This document shows, piece by piece, positions 13,701 to 28,700 of a stretch of 64,000 nt of DNA. The translations under genes were made by a program, and so were the position numbers. The stretch is taken from the NCBI RefSeq assembly GCF_014905175.1, contig NC_057790.1, positions 25,260,469 to 25,324,468 of the forward strand, read 5' to 3'. The stretch's first letter is position 1, and each line of letters begins with the position of its first letter. This DNA is from Aphidius gifuensis. Its lineage: Eukaryota > Arthropoda > Insecta > Hymenoptera > Braconidae. The notes below the pieces were generated by a model that saw nothing but the letters and a program-made list of their open reading frames with translations, did not search any database and was not told where the DNA came from.

Positions 13701-16700
13701 GACTAAAACCGGAAGGTGAATCGTTGTATAAAGAAAGAGGGGAATCTTCAACAAGAGGGTGGTAAAAACATAAAAAATAAAAAAAAAAAAAATATTAGAC
13801 AGGCTGTGAAGAAAGACGAGTTGTAGACACGAAAATTCAGCTATCTATAGATGAGTCAGTTGAATCGATTTTTTCATATATACAAAAGGTGTGCAAATGG
13901 GTAGGTCAACAGTATACATGAATTTGTGTAATGTGTATACAAAACAATATTAAAACACACACAAATAAAAAAATTTCATAAAGCTTGAAACTAAATTTGT
14001 GTGTGTGTACAGGGTTGACATGAAAGGGGTGGTTGATTTTATTTTTTTATATTTATTTATACTTTTGCTGCAGCGCTTTTAACGTGACACGAATGAAAAA
14101 TACTCGGCCTTCTGTATAAACTTAAATACATACATTAGTTTTTTTTTTTTTGTATTAAAATTTTATACACATATAGATGAAATTTTTACATACTATTTTA
14201 TTACGCAAATTACCAACATCATCACCATTAACACTGTCACCACCTTGATCATTTAGATTTATTAAATTTAAAATGAAAAAAAAATTTTTGTATCATTTTT
14301 ATATTAGATTTGAACATGTGGATGTTTATGAAAATATATAAAATATTTTTTATATATATATTAAAGTTGGTTCGATGTTTTTTTGGAAGACAGCCAGATT
14401 AGATGAATTTATTAAACTTACCTTCACTCGGAAATTTTACACACGTGGTGACCCAGATCATTTTCTTCAATGCCTTTTATGGATAAATAATATTTTACCA
14501 AAAAAAGGGTTTTTGAACACTAAAAACCTTGCTGTATATTAATATATTTGTAGAAAAATTTATCAATTTTTATTTGATGCTTTTTTTGCATTTTTTTTTG
14601 AGTGAATAAAAAACAATTTATTTACAAAGTATCGTTATTGTACAACATGTGAATTTTTGATAGTTAAAATTTGAACAAAAAATAGAAAAAATACATGGTA
14701 TAATTTTTGAAGAGGTAGCACATCTGTCGTACAAAGTTATAGTGAGTGAAAAGCATCTAAGAACACGTAGTAAATTGTCGAGTTGAACTTTTAACCACAA
14801 ACCGAAATACTTGTTGACTCAGTAGTAAAGCTTCTGCACTATAATCCACAAGTGTATATTACAAAAATCCATCAGATGTAGAGCTTGTTGTACAATAAAT
14901 TGGTACTTTCAAATAAACTTTGTATCAATTGATTGGATTCAACTGTTTGAGCTTGCTGATGAAGAACAGGTGTATACTTATTAGACATCTTTTATAACAT
15001 AATCATCATGCTGCAATTAGTTCACTATTTTGTTGATCAACACTACAAATTTTATCAACAATCGTTGCTATATTTTTTTGTCAAATACTTGTTAATTTAT
15101 CAGTAAGCTCTGGACAAATTTACTTGTAAAAATTTAACCTAAAGCACAATAGCCCATCAATTATTTAGCTAGAAAATTTTCTGCTTAATCAGTATGACGC
15201 ACCATTGTCAAACTTGATTGTTAATTTATATATATTCATGTGGTAATTCGAGTAACACTGCTAGATTAGTAAATTAATACTAAACATGCTTGTACGCATG
15301 TTATTTGTATTTCATTATAATTTACTAATGATGTAGCATCAAAGAATGAAATCATCAATTGGCCCTTTAGTTATAATAATAAAAAGTATCGAATGCCAAG
15401 TTATATATGTCATGTGAGGGCAATTTGGTCGAGTCAAGTTACCAAAGAACCCTAGTTACTTGACAAGTAATTTCTTGATGTCTGCAAATAGCCTCAAGCT
15501 TCATTGAGTGACGAACTGTTAGGTATACACAAACTTTGAAATTGGAGAATACCAAATGAAAATTGTACGTCAGTTTTCTCTCATTGGTTAAATATATTAA
15601 ACATTATTTTAGTTTCTCTCATGGATATAGCCAACTAAAATATTATTATTCAGATAAAAATTAATTGAAAATCAATATTATATATAATATAATTAATATT
15701 TTTAATTTATGGGTTTTTTTTTTAGTTTGTGAATTTGTTTTAAATATTTATGTGTAAATTGGTATCTTTCTCAAACCACAAAATAACAGAAAGTAACAAA
15801 TTACTATGTATTATTCGGATAAACTTTTGAACAACATTGGATATTTTATTAGTAAAACTATCTATACATATAAAAGTCACTCAACAATTTTCGTAGAACT
15901 GTTCAATTGCATTCAGGAAATTGATAAACTTTCTACTAAATTTAATTAAAGCTTTGTCAATTCATGTGTCAGTTATTTTAGAAAGCACTATTATTGACTA
16001 AAAGTCAAATATAATTTCTAATATAATATTTACAAAAAAAAAAAAAATATATACTTGTATATTTATTTGTGTGGTTGTCTTGATTTTTAATTAACAATTG
16101 TGCATCAGTGAAATTTTAGTAATTTATCCTTAATTAATTATTAATATTGTATTTAAAATTTTAATTATTTTATTATTTTTTTATTATCAATTTAGCCCGT
16201 CTTTTTCAGCTCGTTGAATCTTACTATCACTGTTATTGTTTGCCCATTTAATCCCTGCTGCTTTTTTTTTTTCTTTTTTCATCTTGGCTTCTTATCTCGC
16301 TGCAGCAACAGGCCTCTATCGACTTTACTACAGGCTGTTTCTATTTTGAGACAACAACCACGCTTTTGACATTAAAAAAAATAAATGATAAATTTATTTT
16401 AATTTATTTTAATAATATTAATCAATCTATTAATTTTTATTGATTAAAAATTTAGATGAAAAAAATATTAAAATCACAAGCATGCGTAAAAAAATTGCTG
16501 GACAAAAATGAATATATATTTTTTCTATGTTATATATGTATTATTATTTTTTAACTTGCGCAGTAGAAAAACTCAATGGTTGGTCAGACAAATTTTCTAT
16601 ATTTTTATTTAACTCACATATTTTTCACGAAAGATGCTCGGTGCGCACAACGCCCTCGAGACGTCATCGTCTTTCAAACTTTAATGATGTTTTATTCTCA

Positions 16701-19700
16701 CTGGTATACGCATATACTGTATTTTCCTTGCTTTTCTTCTATTTTCACTACACCCCATCTGTTTGTTGTAAATTTCATTCTACTTTGTAATTTTCTTCAG
16801 ACCCTGCTTCTTCTTCTTCTCATTTTGTTGTTGTACTTTTTCTTTTTTTTTATCATTTATTTTCTTTTTTTTTTTATTTTTTTTGTTTTTGTTAAAGTAC
16901 CTATAGAGAAATCGGAGCTCGCTTTGTATTTTTACATTCAACTTTTTCGCTTCTAACATCTATCTTGTTACAATTAAAATTGTATATATATTTTTTTAAA
17001 TTTATTTCTTTTTTTTTTTTTTGCATTGTTTTGAAATACATGTTATTTAAATTGAAGGACTTTTTTTATTTCTCTTAAATTTTAATTTTAGTATAATGTA
17101 AAAGATGAGAAAACTGTTGACTATGCCTTCAAGGAGTTTTTGTGTCATTGTAAGAATTAATTTTTTATTTCTTAGTAAGAAAAAAAAATGATGATAATTT
17201 TTTATTTTGAGATTTAAAAGCTTGGCTTGGCTTTTTTACTGGCTTCATTTTTATATTGGCAATCGATTTGAATATAGCACAGCAACAGGGTCAACCCCCC
17301 CAGCCCAAATAAAGTCTATTTTATTTCTTTTTTAATAATTGAAAATTCATTTAATTTAATAAAATTTCTTCTTCTAAATTCAATCTTTAAAAATTTTTTC
17401 TTCATCCAATTTAAACGTGAAATTCATTGAACAAATTTCAGTGACAAAATTATAAATTTAATATGAAAAAAAATAAATAAATCAAAGTGATTTTGTGTCA
17501 GCATTTGTTTTACTATTTTATATCAAAAATTCGTCATTCATATATACACAGAGATTATATTTTCCACTGCACTATTCTCATCGTAAAATTCATTCCTAGA
17601 GAATATAAAAAAAAAAAAAAAACATAATAAAATAATACTTTACCATCACTCACCAAAAAAAAAACGTAATCCTATAAAACAGAGAAGATGAAATTTTTTC
17701 CAATTCATGTTCTCGAATACGATATACATCACCAAAAGTCCAGTTAAAAATTTATTCCTCTTTGAAAAGATAAATTTATAAAGCTCCATATTTGACTTGT
17801 TTGCATATAGTACATAAAAAAAAAAATTCGTATATCTATATTAAACACAATAAAAGTCATCGAAAATACTGTAAAAGAAAAATATAAATACAATGTATGA
17901 TCAAAGAGTAAGATGTTCATACATAATATACAAAATAAATAATCCAAATAATTTTCAATTTTTCTATTTCTTTGATACATAAAAAATCCATAAACAAATT
18001 TATTATTTTATTATAAACAAATATACAAATTATAAATGCATTGTGAAAAAGAAATTGTACAGGTTATCATTATCAACATTTACAATTTATTTTTGGTAGT
18101 GTAGTTTTGTGTGGATCTATAAGGAGTTGAAAAAAATAAAAATAAAAAAAATTGGTGCAACGTCGCACCACCAACATTAATTAATTCGCTCCATGGTGTT
18201 CCTGGCACCTAGGTGTTAGTATTTTTCTTTCTTTTCAATTCTCTTCTCAACACACCTGCGCGCCTTAAAAAGTTTTGTTGTTTTCGTGGTATAGCAGCTG
18301 TCAATGCAAAGAGTAAAGCAAAGCAGGATCTAACACTTTGCATTTTTGTATCTCAAACTGGATCGCATTTACCGGCGCCAGTGCGTATTGGGCTGGTTTC
18401 GAAGATATTTATTAACAACGCAGTTACTTGTGTGTATGATAAATTTTACATATTCGAATAAGGGTTATTTCGTGATGAAAATATTTTTTTTTTTTTCAAG
18501 TTTTTAATTATTTTAATTGGTCTCGTACATCATCCATATAGTATTCATTTTTTAAAATTTTGTGTTTTTAAATAGAATTTTAAAAATGAATGTAAAAATA
18601 AATTTGAATGTAAAATTCGAAAACATCTGCTGTAGGTTACATGGTTGAGATAAAATATATACTATGGTTTTGTTTGCATGTGAATTATAATATTAACTTT
18701 TAGTTGAACACGCATATGACGTTGCTGAAGAAGTTAAAATGAGAAAAAAAAAATGATATGGTAGTCATGGGCCGATCAAAAGGACATCGCGTGTATCCTG
18801 ATTGTTCCGCTTTTTTTACTTTTACTCGCGTTTCAATTACAACTATTATTATTATTTTGTTGAAATAATTTTCAACTGTTTTAATTGCCTTTTTTTTAAT
18901 TATCAATATCATGTAAACATAGATCATTTTTTTTTTTTTGTTTAAAATGTCATGCAATGATATATCATTCACGTGAAAAACCACAGGGCATTTTTAAACT
19001 AGATACGAAAAGTGTGAGACTTAGACAAGTCATGAAGACATCTGGGTCATTTAATAGCTTCTATCTCTCTTGTCCAACATACACCTTTTTTTCTTTTTCA
19101 AACAAAAAAATTCATCATGAAAATAGTACAAAAAAATACTGTCAAAAAATTGTCATTATTTTAGTAATACTAATAAAGTAGAATTTATTATTTTTCATAT
19201 TAAATTTACCATTTTAAATATATGCCAAAATAACGATCTTATTTTATAACGAGATGGTCAAATTTCATTCTCAAATATCACCCTATCCTGTCATGTTCCA
19301 TAGGTGTTGAATGAAAAATTAAAAATAAATTTATTGAAAGATACTATACTGGAAATAAGATAGAAAAAAAAAAAAAAAAAACGTCTTATGAAAATGATAT
19401 CGAAATTGATCTGTCTTTTCAATTTGCAAATCCTCGTGAGACTTCGTATAGAAATTCACTGATCTAACTGAGATTTTCATTTGTTTTTTTATTTATTTTT
19501 TGTACATTATCATCTTTCATTTTTTAAAATTTTTTTTCTACTCCTCATTTTAAGCTTTTTAATATTCGCCAGTGAAAGCTAGCAGAGGACTCGACGACTC
19601 GATTTTATGAATACTCTACGAGCATCTGGTATATGCAATTCCACGGTCGTGCTGTGGTTAAGCGAACGAGGCTTGAAAAAAAAAAAAAAGCGGGATAAAA

Positions 19701-22700
19701 AGTAAAAAAAAAAAAAGAAAGAAAGAAAGTAGATGGAGAAAAAAAAAGTGGAATATAAAAAATGAAAATGCCAACAACCACACACATTTTGTATATGTAA
19801 AATATGAAGGGTGAATGAGTGAAAACGAGAGGCTTATTTTCATTTTATTTTTCATGGTAATTTGTGATGGTAATGATTCGTCATACACACATACACAGAC
19901 ACACTTATGTGTTGACATTAAGCTCATTGAATGAAGTTGGTTTATGAAAGAGGAATCATCGCTATTGGACTATCTAATTCATTTTGTAAAAAACTTTTTA
20001 AATTTTTTTTATTTTGTTATTTCTCTTTCTACTTTATACTTTCAACATTTCTTATGTCCCTTGAGAATTACCGGTGAATGCCATGATAAAAGGAAAGAGG
20101 GGTAGTTGTAAAAAAAGAGGGTGGTTTGAGGTTGTGAAAACGAGTTAGCGACTCAGGCGTGCCACTTGGTCTTCGTCTAGTTCTGTAGAAATTTAAGTCA
20201 ACGACGTCAACCAAGCGATCAACATGGGTATACTGTGTTTGTATATATATATATATCGAGTAAGAGAAACAGAGGGCTGATGTTGTTCGTGGTGGTTTTC
20301 CCCTTGAGAAATTTCATGCTATATAAAGTGTGGTAATGTTTTGAGAAACCGACATTTTATGCTGAATATTGTTCAAAAAAATATGAAAAAAAAAATATAT
20401 AAAATTTTCTTGATTGTTTTTTGTTATTGTTATGAATTGATATTTCATATTTTTTATTTAAAATTTTTATCTTGCTTTTGTCAATTTTTATTTCATACTT
20501 TGATAAATGAAAAAAAAATAAAAAAAGCAGATTATACATCAAGTGAGCTGAAACAGAATTTTGTTTTTTTTTTCCAAAAATAATCTCATAAAATTCAAAA
20601 TTTTAAATGTTATAAATATTTAAATGATATAATGTAATTATTAATTTATAACAATCTGAATTTATCTCAATTCTAAATTATAATTATGTGTTCCTTGTGG
20701 TGTTGATTAAAAAAAAATCCTCATTTCAGTTTTTATTATATTATTTTTTTAAAAAACAACTGTTTGAAAATATAAATTATAATTTTTTCTTTATCTTCAT
20801 TAATTTATTCTTTTATATATATTAAAGTTAATTTTTTTTTACATATAATTGACTGGACTTTTGTACTTTCTAGAGATTACATTCCAGTATTTTGTTGTCA
20901 CGCAATACCAATGTTTTGTCTGTCTGAAATCTCACTGATTGTTTGCAAAAGGTAATGGTGCGCGCGTGCAACCTATTCTATTTTCTATTCACATACACAT
21001 GAGATGTATATTTGTATTTATGGGTAGACATTAGATGTACATATATACATTGTACAAAGTACATATGTTTAAATATATTTAAAAAAAAAAAAGCAACGTG
21101 ACACAAAACTACTTGTATTCTCTATTTGGTTTGTTTTTTTGTTTTTTGGTTTTTTGTTGTCTCTTATTGTGTTTCTATTCTACAAACGTTATCCCTTATT
21201 TAAAGGTGTGCATGTGAGTGTGGTTTGTGTGGTATTACCAGTCAAAAACTGAGTATGAGACAAAATCCTACCCGATCCATTAGGAAACGAGGCTTTTCCC
21301 CTAACGAACTTCCCTCGAGTCAGTGCTTTCTCGATCGATGAATCTACCAGTCTGAATTAATCCACTTTTGTTGTGTATGTCCAACCCAATATAATACCAC
21401 AACTGGATAAACCATGTTCAAGCCTTTGTAGACAAACATTTTCTATAATCATTATTTTATCTATTTTTTTTTTAATTCATTACATTCACAGTTTGTAAAA
21501 AAAAATATAAAAAAAATAAAAGCACATGAATATAAAGCTTTTAATAATTTCAAATATTGAATTAAAATTTTGTTTAAATAAAAAATGTCGTTTAAACTTT
21601 AATAAAAAAATATTAACACTTGCTAATTTCAAATGTAAAAAAAATTTTAAATACAAAAATGAATTTTATTTTAAATATTTAATTAATATTTTTATTTAAA
21701 ATGTATGTATTAAAAAAAATTGTTTAAATATTATTTATCAATGTATCGTGATTTTAAGGTGTGTCGATTTACTTTAAAAATATTTTTAATCAATTATATG
21801 TATCATGATAAATGAGGTATATATCAGCTTGTTCAATATATTAAATGGAAATTCTTGATAATCGAGTAAAAGAAACCCCACCTATACTTTTAGCCATGAC
21901 TCATCCTATATATATATTGAGTTGAAAGCTCGTAGCTAATCCTGTTAACGCTTTTGCTTAATTTACCTTACTCCTGTAAATAATTTTATCCAATTATTAT
22001 CATTATTTATTTATTTATTTTCATTTATTTGATAAAGAAATAACATTATTTATATTAAATTAAAGCTTTTCATGTATACAGTAGTATTTTTTTTTTTTTT
22101 CAAGCTTCGTTTTTTTACTTTTTTTTTTCATTGAAATTTATTTTTTTGTTATAGAATTTTTCTGCATATATCGGAATGTAAATTATATCTTTCAAAACAA
22201 TAATAAGCATCAATTTCTTTTCGTTTTATTTTCTCAAATACATGCAGTATTTTTTTTTCTTTTTTTTTTGTAAAGAAAAACTTGAAAAGTAATAGAAATA
22301 ATAATATGATCTTGAAAAGCCGACTATTCAATTGATTGGTATATAAGGTCATATATATCTATGCTTGGGTAATTGAATGTATAAGATAGAGAATTTTTTT
22401 TTTTTTTTTTGAATTTTCTTATTGTTCTATGGCTATAACGTATTTATAGGATGTTTATTTTTTTTATTTTTTCAAACCTATCCGGCTTGCAAGCTCTCTC
22501 GAGAATCACTACTATCATGAACTTTATATTTAATTCTGTATTTTCAATGGTTGACTACATACTTGATTGTTTTTTGTAAAAAATATTTATCTCGATTTTT
22601 AAAACAAGTAGAAAAATCAATATTGGTCAGACAAGTCTCCAAATTTTTTTTCTCTTTTTTTTCTTCTGTACTTTAATTTTCCATTTAAATTTTAATAATA

Positions 22701-25700
22701 AAATTCTTTTTTTTTTTTTCACTGCGATTGTTTCCTTAAATTTATATTTTAATAATTTATATAATATTCAAGTATTAATTTAATTTTTAATTTAAAAATA
22801 AAATCAATGAATACTTGAAATATATTTTAAATTTTAATTCAGCTATAAATTATTAAAATAAATTTAAAGAAGAATAAATAATTACTTTAAAAGTAAATTT
22901 TGAATAAATAAATATTTCTATATTGTAAAGAAAAAAACGTCTTGTACATGTATAAAATTTCAAAAAGATTTTCACAAACTTGAATTAAATATAGTAAGTA
23001 AACTTTTTTTATTACATAGTTACCATTATTTCCATTTTATTACGATTAGACAACGCAAGAATAAGCTTTTCACAATATATAGTATCGTTGTGTATTTAGT
23101 TTACCCAAGAATAAGAAGAAGATATATATATTTAAAAAAAAAAAAAAATGATACAAGTCGAGAAAGAGTCCCAGTAGACCTGTCGAGTGTTCCTTGCTAA
23201 AGAGGACAAAAGATTTTTTATGAATATAATAAAAATAAAAAGAACAAAGAATTAAGGATAAAAATTATATGAAAAAAAAATTATGTATAACTTTCTGCCA
23301 TTATTGTCGTTCTCTAGACGCAAAAATGCGTTGTCGGTTAAATACATATTTTGTTTTGAACGCTCTACTTATCCACTTCTTTTTTTTTGTTAATTTTTTT
23401 TTTTTTCCACTTTTTTTCCCCAGGGTAAAGCATTGCAAATGATTCGCGTTTGACAGTTGAGTTAACCGTCAGTAAGTTTTTTTATTTTTTTTCATTTTTT
23501 CCTTTTTTTTTTACACTGACTTAAGTCGAAAAGTTCTGATCTGATTTCATGCTTTTCTACACCACTTACAAGCGATTTGGAGCTTTTTTTTTTTTTCTTT
23601 TTTATCAGGACACAAAGAGTCCAAGGGGAATGTTTAAAAAAAAGATGGTAAAAGTTGTTTTTTTTAAACAAGACGTTTTTTTTTTTTTCAAAACTTTTAG
23701 TTATACCTACAATCATGGAAATATAATAAAAATTTTGAAAAACAAACAAACGTAAATAAGCTTTATGAATTATATAAAAAAAAAAAATTTCTTTGAGACA
23801 AATTACAAGTGTTTTTTGTGATATTATTTCAATATTATATTTTTCATTTTTTTATTTTTATATTTATTTTACGATAGAAGATATAATATTTGCAGAAAAA
23901 ATGAAATTGATATGCGAATATACTTGATTTAATCAAGAAAAGTGGAAAAGGCAATGCAAACTTGGTGAAATTTTATTTTTATTTAAAAAAAAAGTTGATA
24001 TTTTTCAGTAAAATATGATTGAGTAGAAAGTTGCCATCTGTTTTTATTTTTCTTCAATGATTGATTCTTTATTTTTATAAAAATAAAATAAATATAAAAC
24101 TTTTTTTTTCATCTCTTTTTTCTTCCATTTATTTGGATACTAATTATCAACAAAAAAATATAAAAAAAATAGCTGTTTAAATAAAGTATACAAGATCCAT
24201 ATAACTTAAAAACTTAAATTGTTGTAATTTTATTTTTTTACTTTGAAAAAGTTAGTGGAAGAAGAGCAAGTGCAGCGACGCGTGAAATCAAAATGCCGGT
24301 CAAAAGATATCATTAATGATAAAAAAAAGAAATAAATAAAGAAAAAAAAAGAAAAAAAAAAATATATGAGAGAGAGCGAAAGAGAAGGAAGCAAATGTCT
24401 TGGGTGCAAATTACTCGTAAAATTAAAACGACTGTAGATAAATGTACATTTTCTGGTTATAGTTTTCAGTGCCTTGTAACGGGAAGGGTTGAACATAAAG
24501 AGGGTTGAGAAAATGTTAGTTGTATAGTAAGAATTTGACCCTCTCTTGAGTCTTGGCAAAGCGATAATATCGTTACGCCTATATCGACTTGGTTTTTTTG
24601 CACTTGTTATGTATATTTTTCGCATCGTGACTATGCCCCGTTCACTGTCGTCTCTCTAACGATATGGTAACGACTCTTTGGTTACTTTTTTTTCTCCCCT
24701 TTTCTTCTTCTTTTTTTTTTTTTATATATATTCTATTATTATTTTATTATTTTTTGTTTCTCCTCGTTTACTTGAAGATAGTAATCAATGTGGAATTATT
24801 TGGCACAAAAAAAAAACAATAATTTATTTATTTTTTCTTTCCCATTATTGATGATGTATTTTAATTATTCAAATTTTTTTTTTTATATCTTTATTATTGT
24901 CATTTAAAGAAACGTAAAATTTAGCATTTTTTAAATGTCAAAATATAGATTTGTATATTTTTTTGAAAAATGTTATTGAAATATTTAATTTTCGTTTTAA
25001 AAAAATGTCAAATTAATATTTTTTTAAAAAATGTTCAATTGTCATTTTAATTTTCATTTATTATTTAAACAAAATTAATATTAAAATATTAATTTAAAAT
25101 TTAGGTCAAATGTTAATTTAGCATTAAATTTTTAACATTTTTTCTTTCTGTATTTTTCATGTACATGTATAAATTGTAACTATTTTCTTTTTGTTTTCTT
25201 CTTGTTCTTGTTGACTTGACTCTGTGAAAAATAGTCAACTGCTAATGAGTAATAACAAGAAAATATTCGTGACTTAGTGGATGGTTAAATGGAAAATGTA
25301 TGGTTAAAGAAAGTAGAGAAGCAACCGCAATGCAGACAAGGGCGTTGTCACGGGTGACCCTTATGGTGTTAACAGCCCTTTGCTGTTTTGCCGTTGGCAT
25401 TGTTTTCAAGTGTAAATGTTGACTGTGCCTTCATGGCACGCTCTAAAATTTTCTTTTAATTGTTTTTATTTTTTTCTTTTGAATTTTAATTATTTTCTAT
25501 TTTTTTTTACTCATGTATTATTTTTAATTTCAGGTTGATCTAAAGCCACTCAGGGAGTCTATCATTGCCATACCATCTCCAAAAATATCTGAAAAACGAA
25601 AAGCTGAAGAGGCTGAAGCTAGCAAAGATCTAAAAAAGGTATTTAATTATTTTCTTCTTTCAAAAAATCTACCATTTAATTATAAAAGACAAACAAAAGT

Positions 25701-28700
25701 CAAAAAAAAAAAAAACAACAAATTAATAATAGCTAATTTTTCTTTGACAATTATTCAAAATTAAATAATACAAATTATTAATTTTTACCAGTTACAATTA
25801 AATTTCAAACAATAAAATTTATATTTGAAAACTTTTTTTTAAATATTATTGCTCTTTAGCAAAGTTTTCAAATAAAATAATTAAATTTTCAATGACGTCA
25901 TTGTTATGACGTAATACATCTTTGAGTTAAATTTAAAAATAAAATTAAAAAAAAATCTAATTTGACGGAAATGAAAATAAAAGAACATGCTGCCAGTCAA
26001 ATTGTATTTTTTTTTTTTTTTAATATTTACATATTAAACAGCCTTCATGACGTATCAAATTTTCAATGGAAAAAAATATAAAAATAATTTTTTAAAATAG
26101 AAAAATCAAGATAAATATTCGAAAAATAAATTGATGACTTAAAAAAAAAATGAATATAAACTGTTGAAAATTTACGACAAAGATAAGTAATTTTCTTCTA
26201 TATATTTGTCTTTCCCTCGTTTATTTAAGTCTCGTCGATATTTGACAGATGAAACTCTGTGTCATTAGTATATCTCCCGAGGCAAAGGTAGCAAGACATT
26301 AACCCAATATATATACGTCTGCCCATGTCTCTCCCATTACTACTGTAGCATCATACATATTTTTTTTTTTTATTTTTCTCATTTACTTTATTTTTTTTTC
26401 GTATTTATATTTCTCTCTTCTAGTCTTTGTGGTTTCTTCCATTATATAACCATCCATTCTCAACATTACATAAATATGTGTCTCTTTATTCGTTAGAAAA
26501 AAAAAAAAAAAGTAACATAATCTAAAAAGTATCTTTCCATCAAATCACATGAGGTAAACTTGAACATTTTGACATTAAAATACACATTTTTTTTACTGTC
26601 AATATTTTATGCTTACTTGTTTTTTTTTTTGTTCCTTTATTTATCTTCATAAATGCAAATTTAAAAGGTTTTTTTTTTTTTCATTTATTTTATTTCATTT
26701 AGATACATTGGTATTAATCTTTTTAATTAATCTCAACTTTATTTACTTTGTCAGCTGTGTATGTATAATATACACACAGCAATAACGATACAAACTGTTG
26801 GATTTAACAATTATAATAATTGACCAAGTTTTGTACATGGACTTTTGCGCCATGGACAGACATTTCAACAGTCAGTAAACTATATAAAATCAAGGCAAAC
26901 AAGAAACTATATATAATATTATCTCTTGTTCATGCAGACTTGAATTTAGGGTATATTTATATATGTACATATAAAGTCTGTGTGTGTATTACTATACGAT
27001 AATTTTGCCAGATATACTTTTAGTCTTGGTGCTTTTGATTTTGCTTGTATCTTCAATTTAAAATCACATATTTGTGTCTGTCTCAACTCTCAAGTTAATG
27101 TGACATCCATATATGTCGGAAACTATCGGTGTCGTAATAGCAACAGGCGTTGACAGACATCTATGCACAATATATTTATCTTTTTTTTTTTTTATGTGTT
27201 TATGTGGTTTTGTTATGATATTCACTACCACTTTTATATTTATACACATGAGGGATATTTGTAAAACCAGTGCTTTTTATATCATATTGTCATAAACTAT
27301 CTCGACAATAGATGTTACTGTTTCAATTCTATTGAACAAGAAAATAAATGCAATATGCGAAAATAGGATATGAGATTTATGTTGTTTTTTCTACTTTTTT
27401 ATTCTGTCGACATGTTTTAAAATATCACGAGGATAATTATAAATTTAAATAGAAAATTTATAAATTAATTTTTTTTACTTTATGATGTATAAATTATTGT
27501 TAGAATATATTATAGTAAAAATTTTCAAATAGCGTTAACGGATATACATAAAGCAAGGCTTAACCTCATTTTATTTTATCCCTGCTGCATTATCATGTTT
27601 TTTTTTTTTTTTTGGGATCCTGTTTGCTTTGAGCCTTGTCGACAGGTCAACGTCAAGGGTCTTTAGTAAGTTGAAAATGATAATAATAATAATAATTCAA
27701 AAGATCAAAAAATATTTTTATATATATCATGAAGACTTGAATTTTAGTTTAGGCGTTCCTGTCAGTTTTTTTCTTTCTTTTTTGTAAAGGTTAAATTTGA
27801 AATAGTGAAAGGAATAGAAAAAGAGAGTTGGTTTTCTAGACGATACATAAAATTTTCTAAAATTTTATGTTTTTTTTTTATTCTGATTTTCACAAGCAGT
27901 GATGCTTTGCAATAAAAAAAAATAAAAAGCTCTAGAGTAAAGAAAAGCTCTTTCATTGAAAAAAAATATATATATATATGTATATTTATTTACCACTCAT
28001 GGGGTCCCGCGAATTTTCGCGCAGGTTTTATTTGGCATATGTATAATATATACTGGAACTTTTGGCTGTATCGACCTACATCCCCTCTATTTTCCTCCCA
28101 CCTATCGTATTATTATGTTTTCTATATATCTATCTTTATTTATCTCTAACTATATATGTTTATATTTATTTCTCTTTTCAATTTTGCCCCTGGGATTTTC
28201 CGTCTCATCGCCATGCCACTGATATCCTTCCTTCCTATTTTTTTACTATTATTTTTATCTCCTTCCTCCTTTTTTTACCTTTCATTCTATGCACATTGGA
28301 AAGTCCTCTTTCTGTGTGGTTTTCATATACGTTTTTCTTTTCTTTTATGTATATTTTATATTTGTAAAATATTTATATGTAGGTGCAGAGTCAATAATCT
28401 GTCCTAGTGATTCTGTCGGACGTGTCATTTAAATTTTTTTTCTCTTTCTAATACTCTTTTAATAAGGATGTATATAGTATGAAAATAAAACCATTTAATA
28501 GCAATATTATATTATGCATGTTACGTGTTAAAGTGTATAAATTGTACGATTGTATTGTTTTGCAATTATTTATACATGTATAAACATGGTTAAAGGCTTA
28601 TTTTCGAAAAAGGATTTCTATGGATATTTTATTATGTCGATCATAGCATAATTATGCCTGTGTGTATATAATACTTTTAATAATACTCAAATAGGATATT

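Larger units (their letters stand above)
1756..25533 (+). other. RPUSD2 intron 1 (23.8 kb)
   Basis: AT-rich sequence with no recognisable gene on either strand; the open frames here are short and low-complexity. GC-richer islands unlike the background occur at about 6640-6900, 7340-7480, 8700-8890, 13000-13170, 13530-13770, 18150-18440, 19560-19680, 20040-20250, 21240-21360, 24230-24660 and 25310-25440. They could be alternative first exons, enhancers or old insertions. Two inverted repeats (13021-13155 and 22738-22865) are listed separately. First introns of this size in insects commonly carry regulatory elements (general knowledge). Confidence 0.6.

Noticed and set aside
16527..16956. 126-codon frame ending in poly-Phe/Leu
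   Set aside because: The C-terminal half is T-run translation; there is no homology I recognise and no splice context linking it to RPUSD2.
28062..28407. Overlapping 80-100 codon hydrophobic plus-strand frames
   Set aside because: They derive from a long pyrimidine-rich tract (Phe/Leu/Ser codons) and lie in three frames at once, typical of composition rather than coding.
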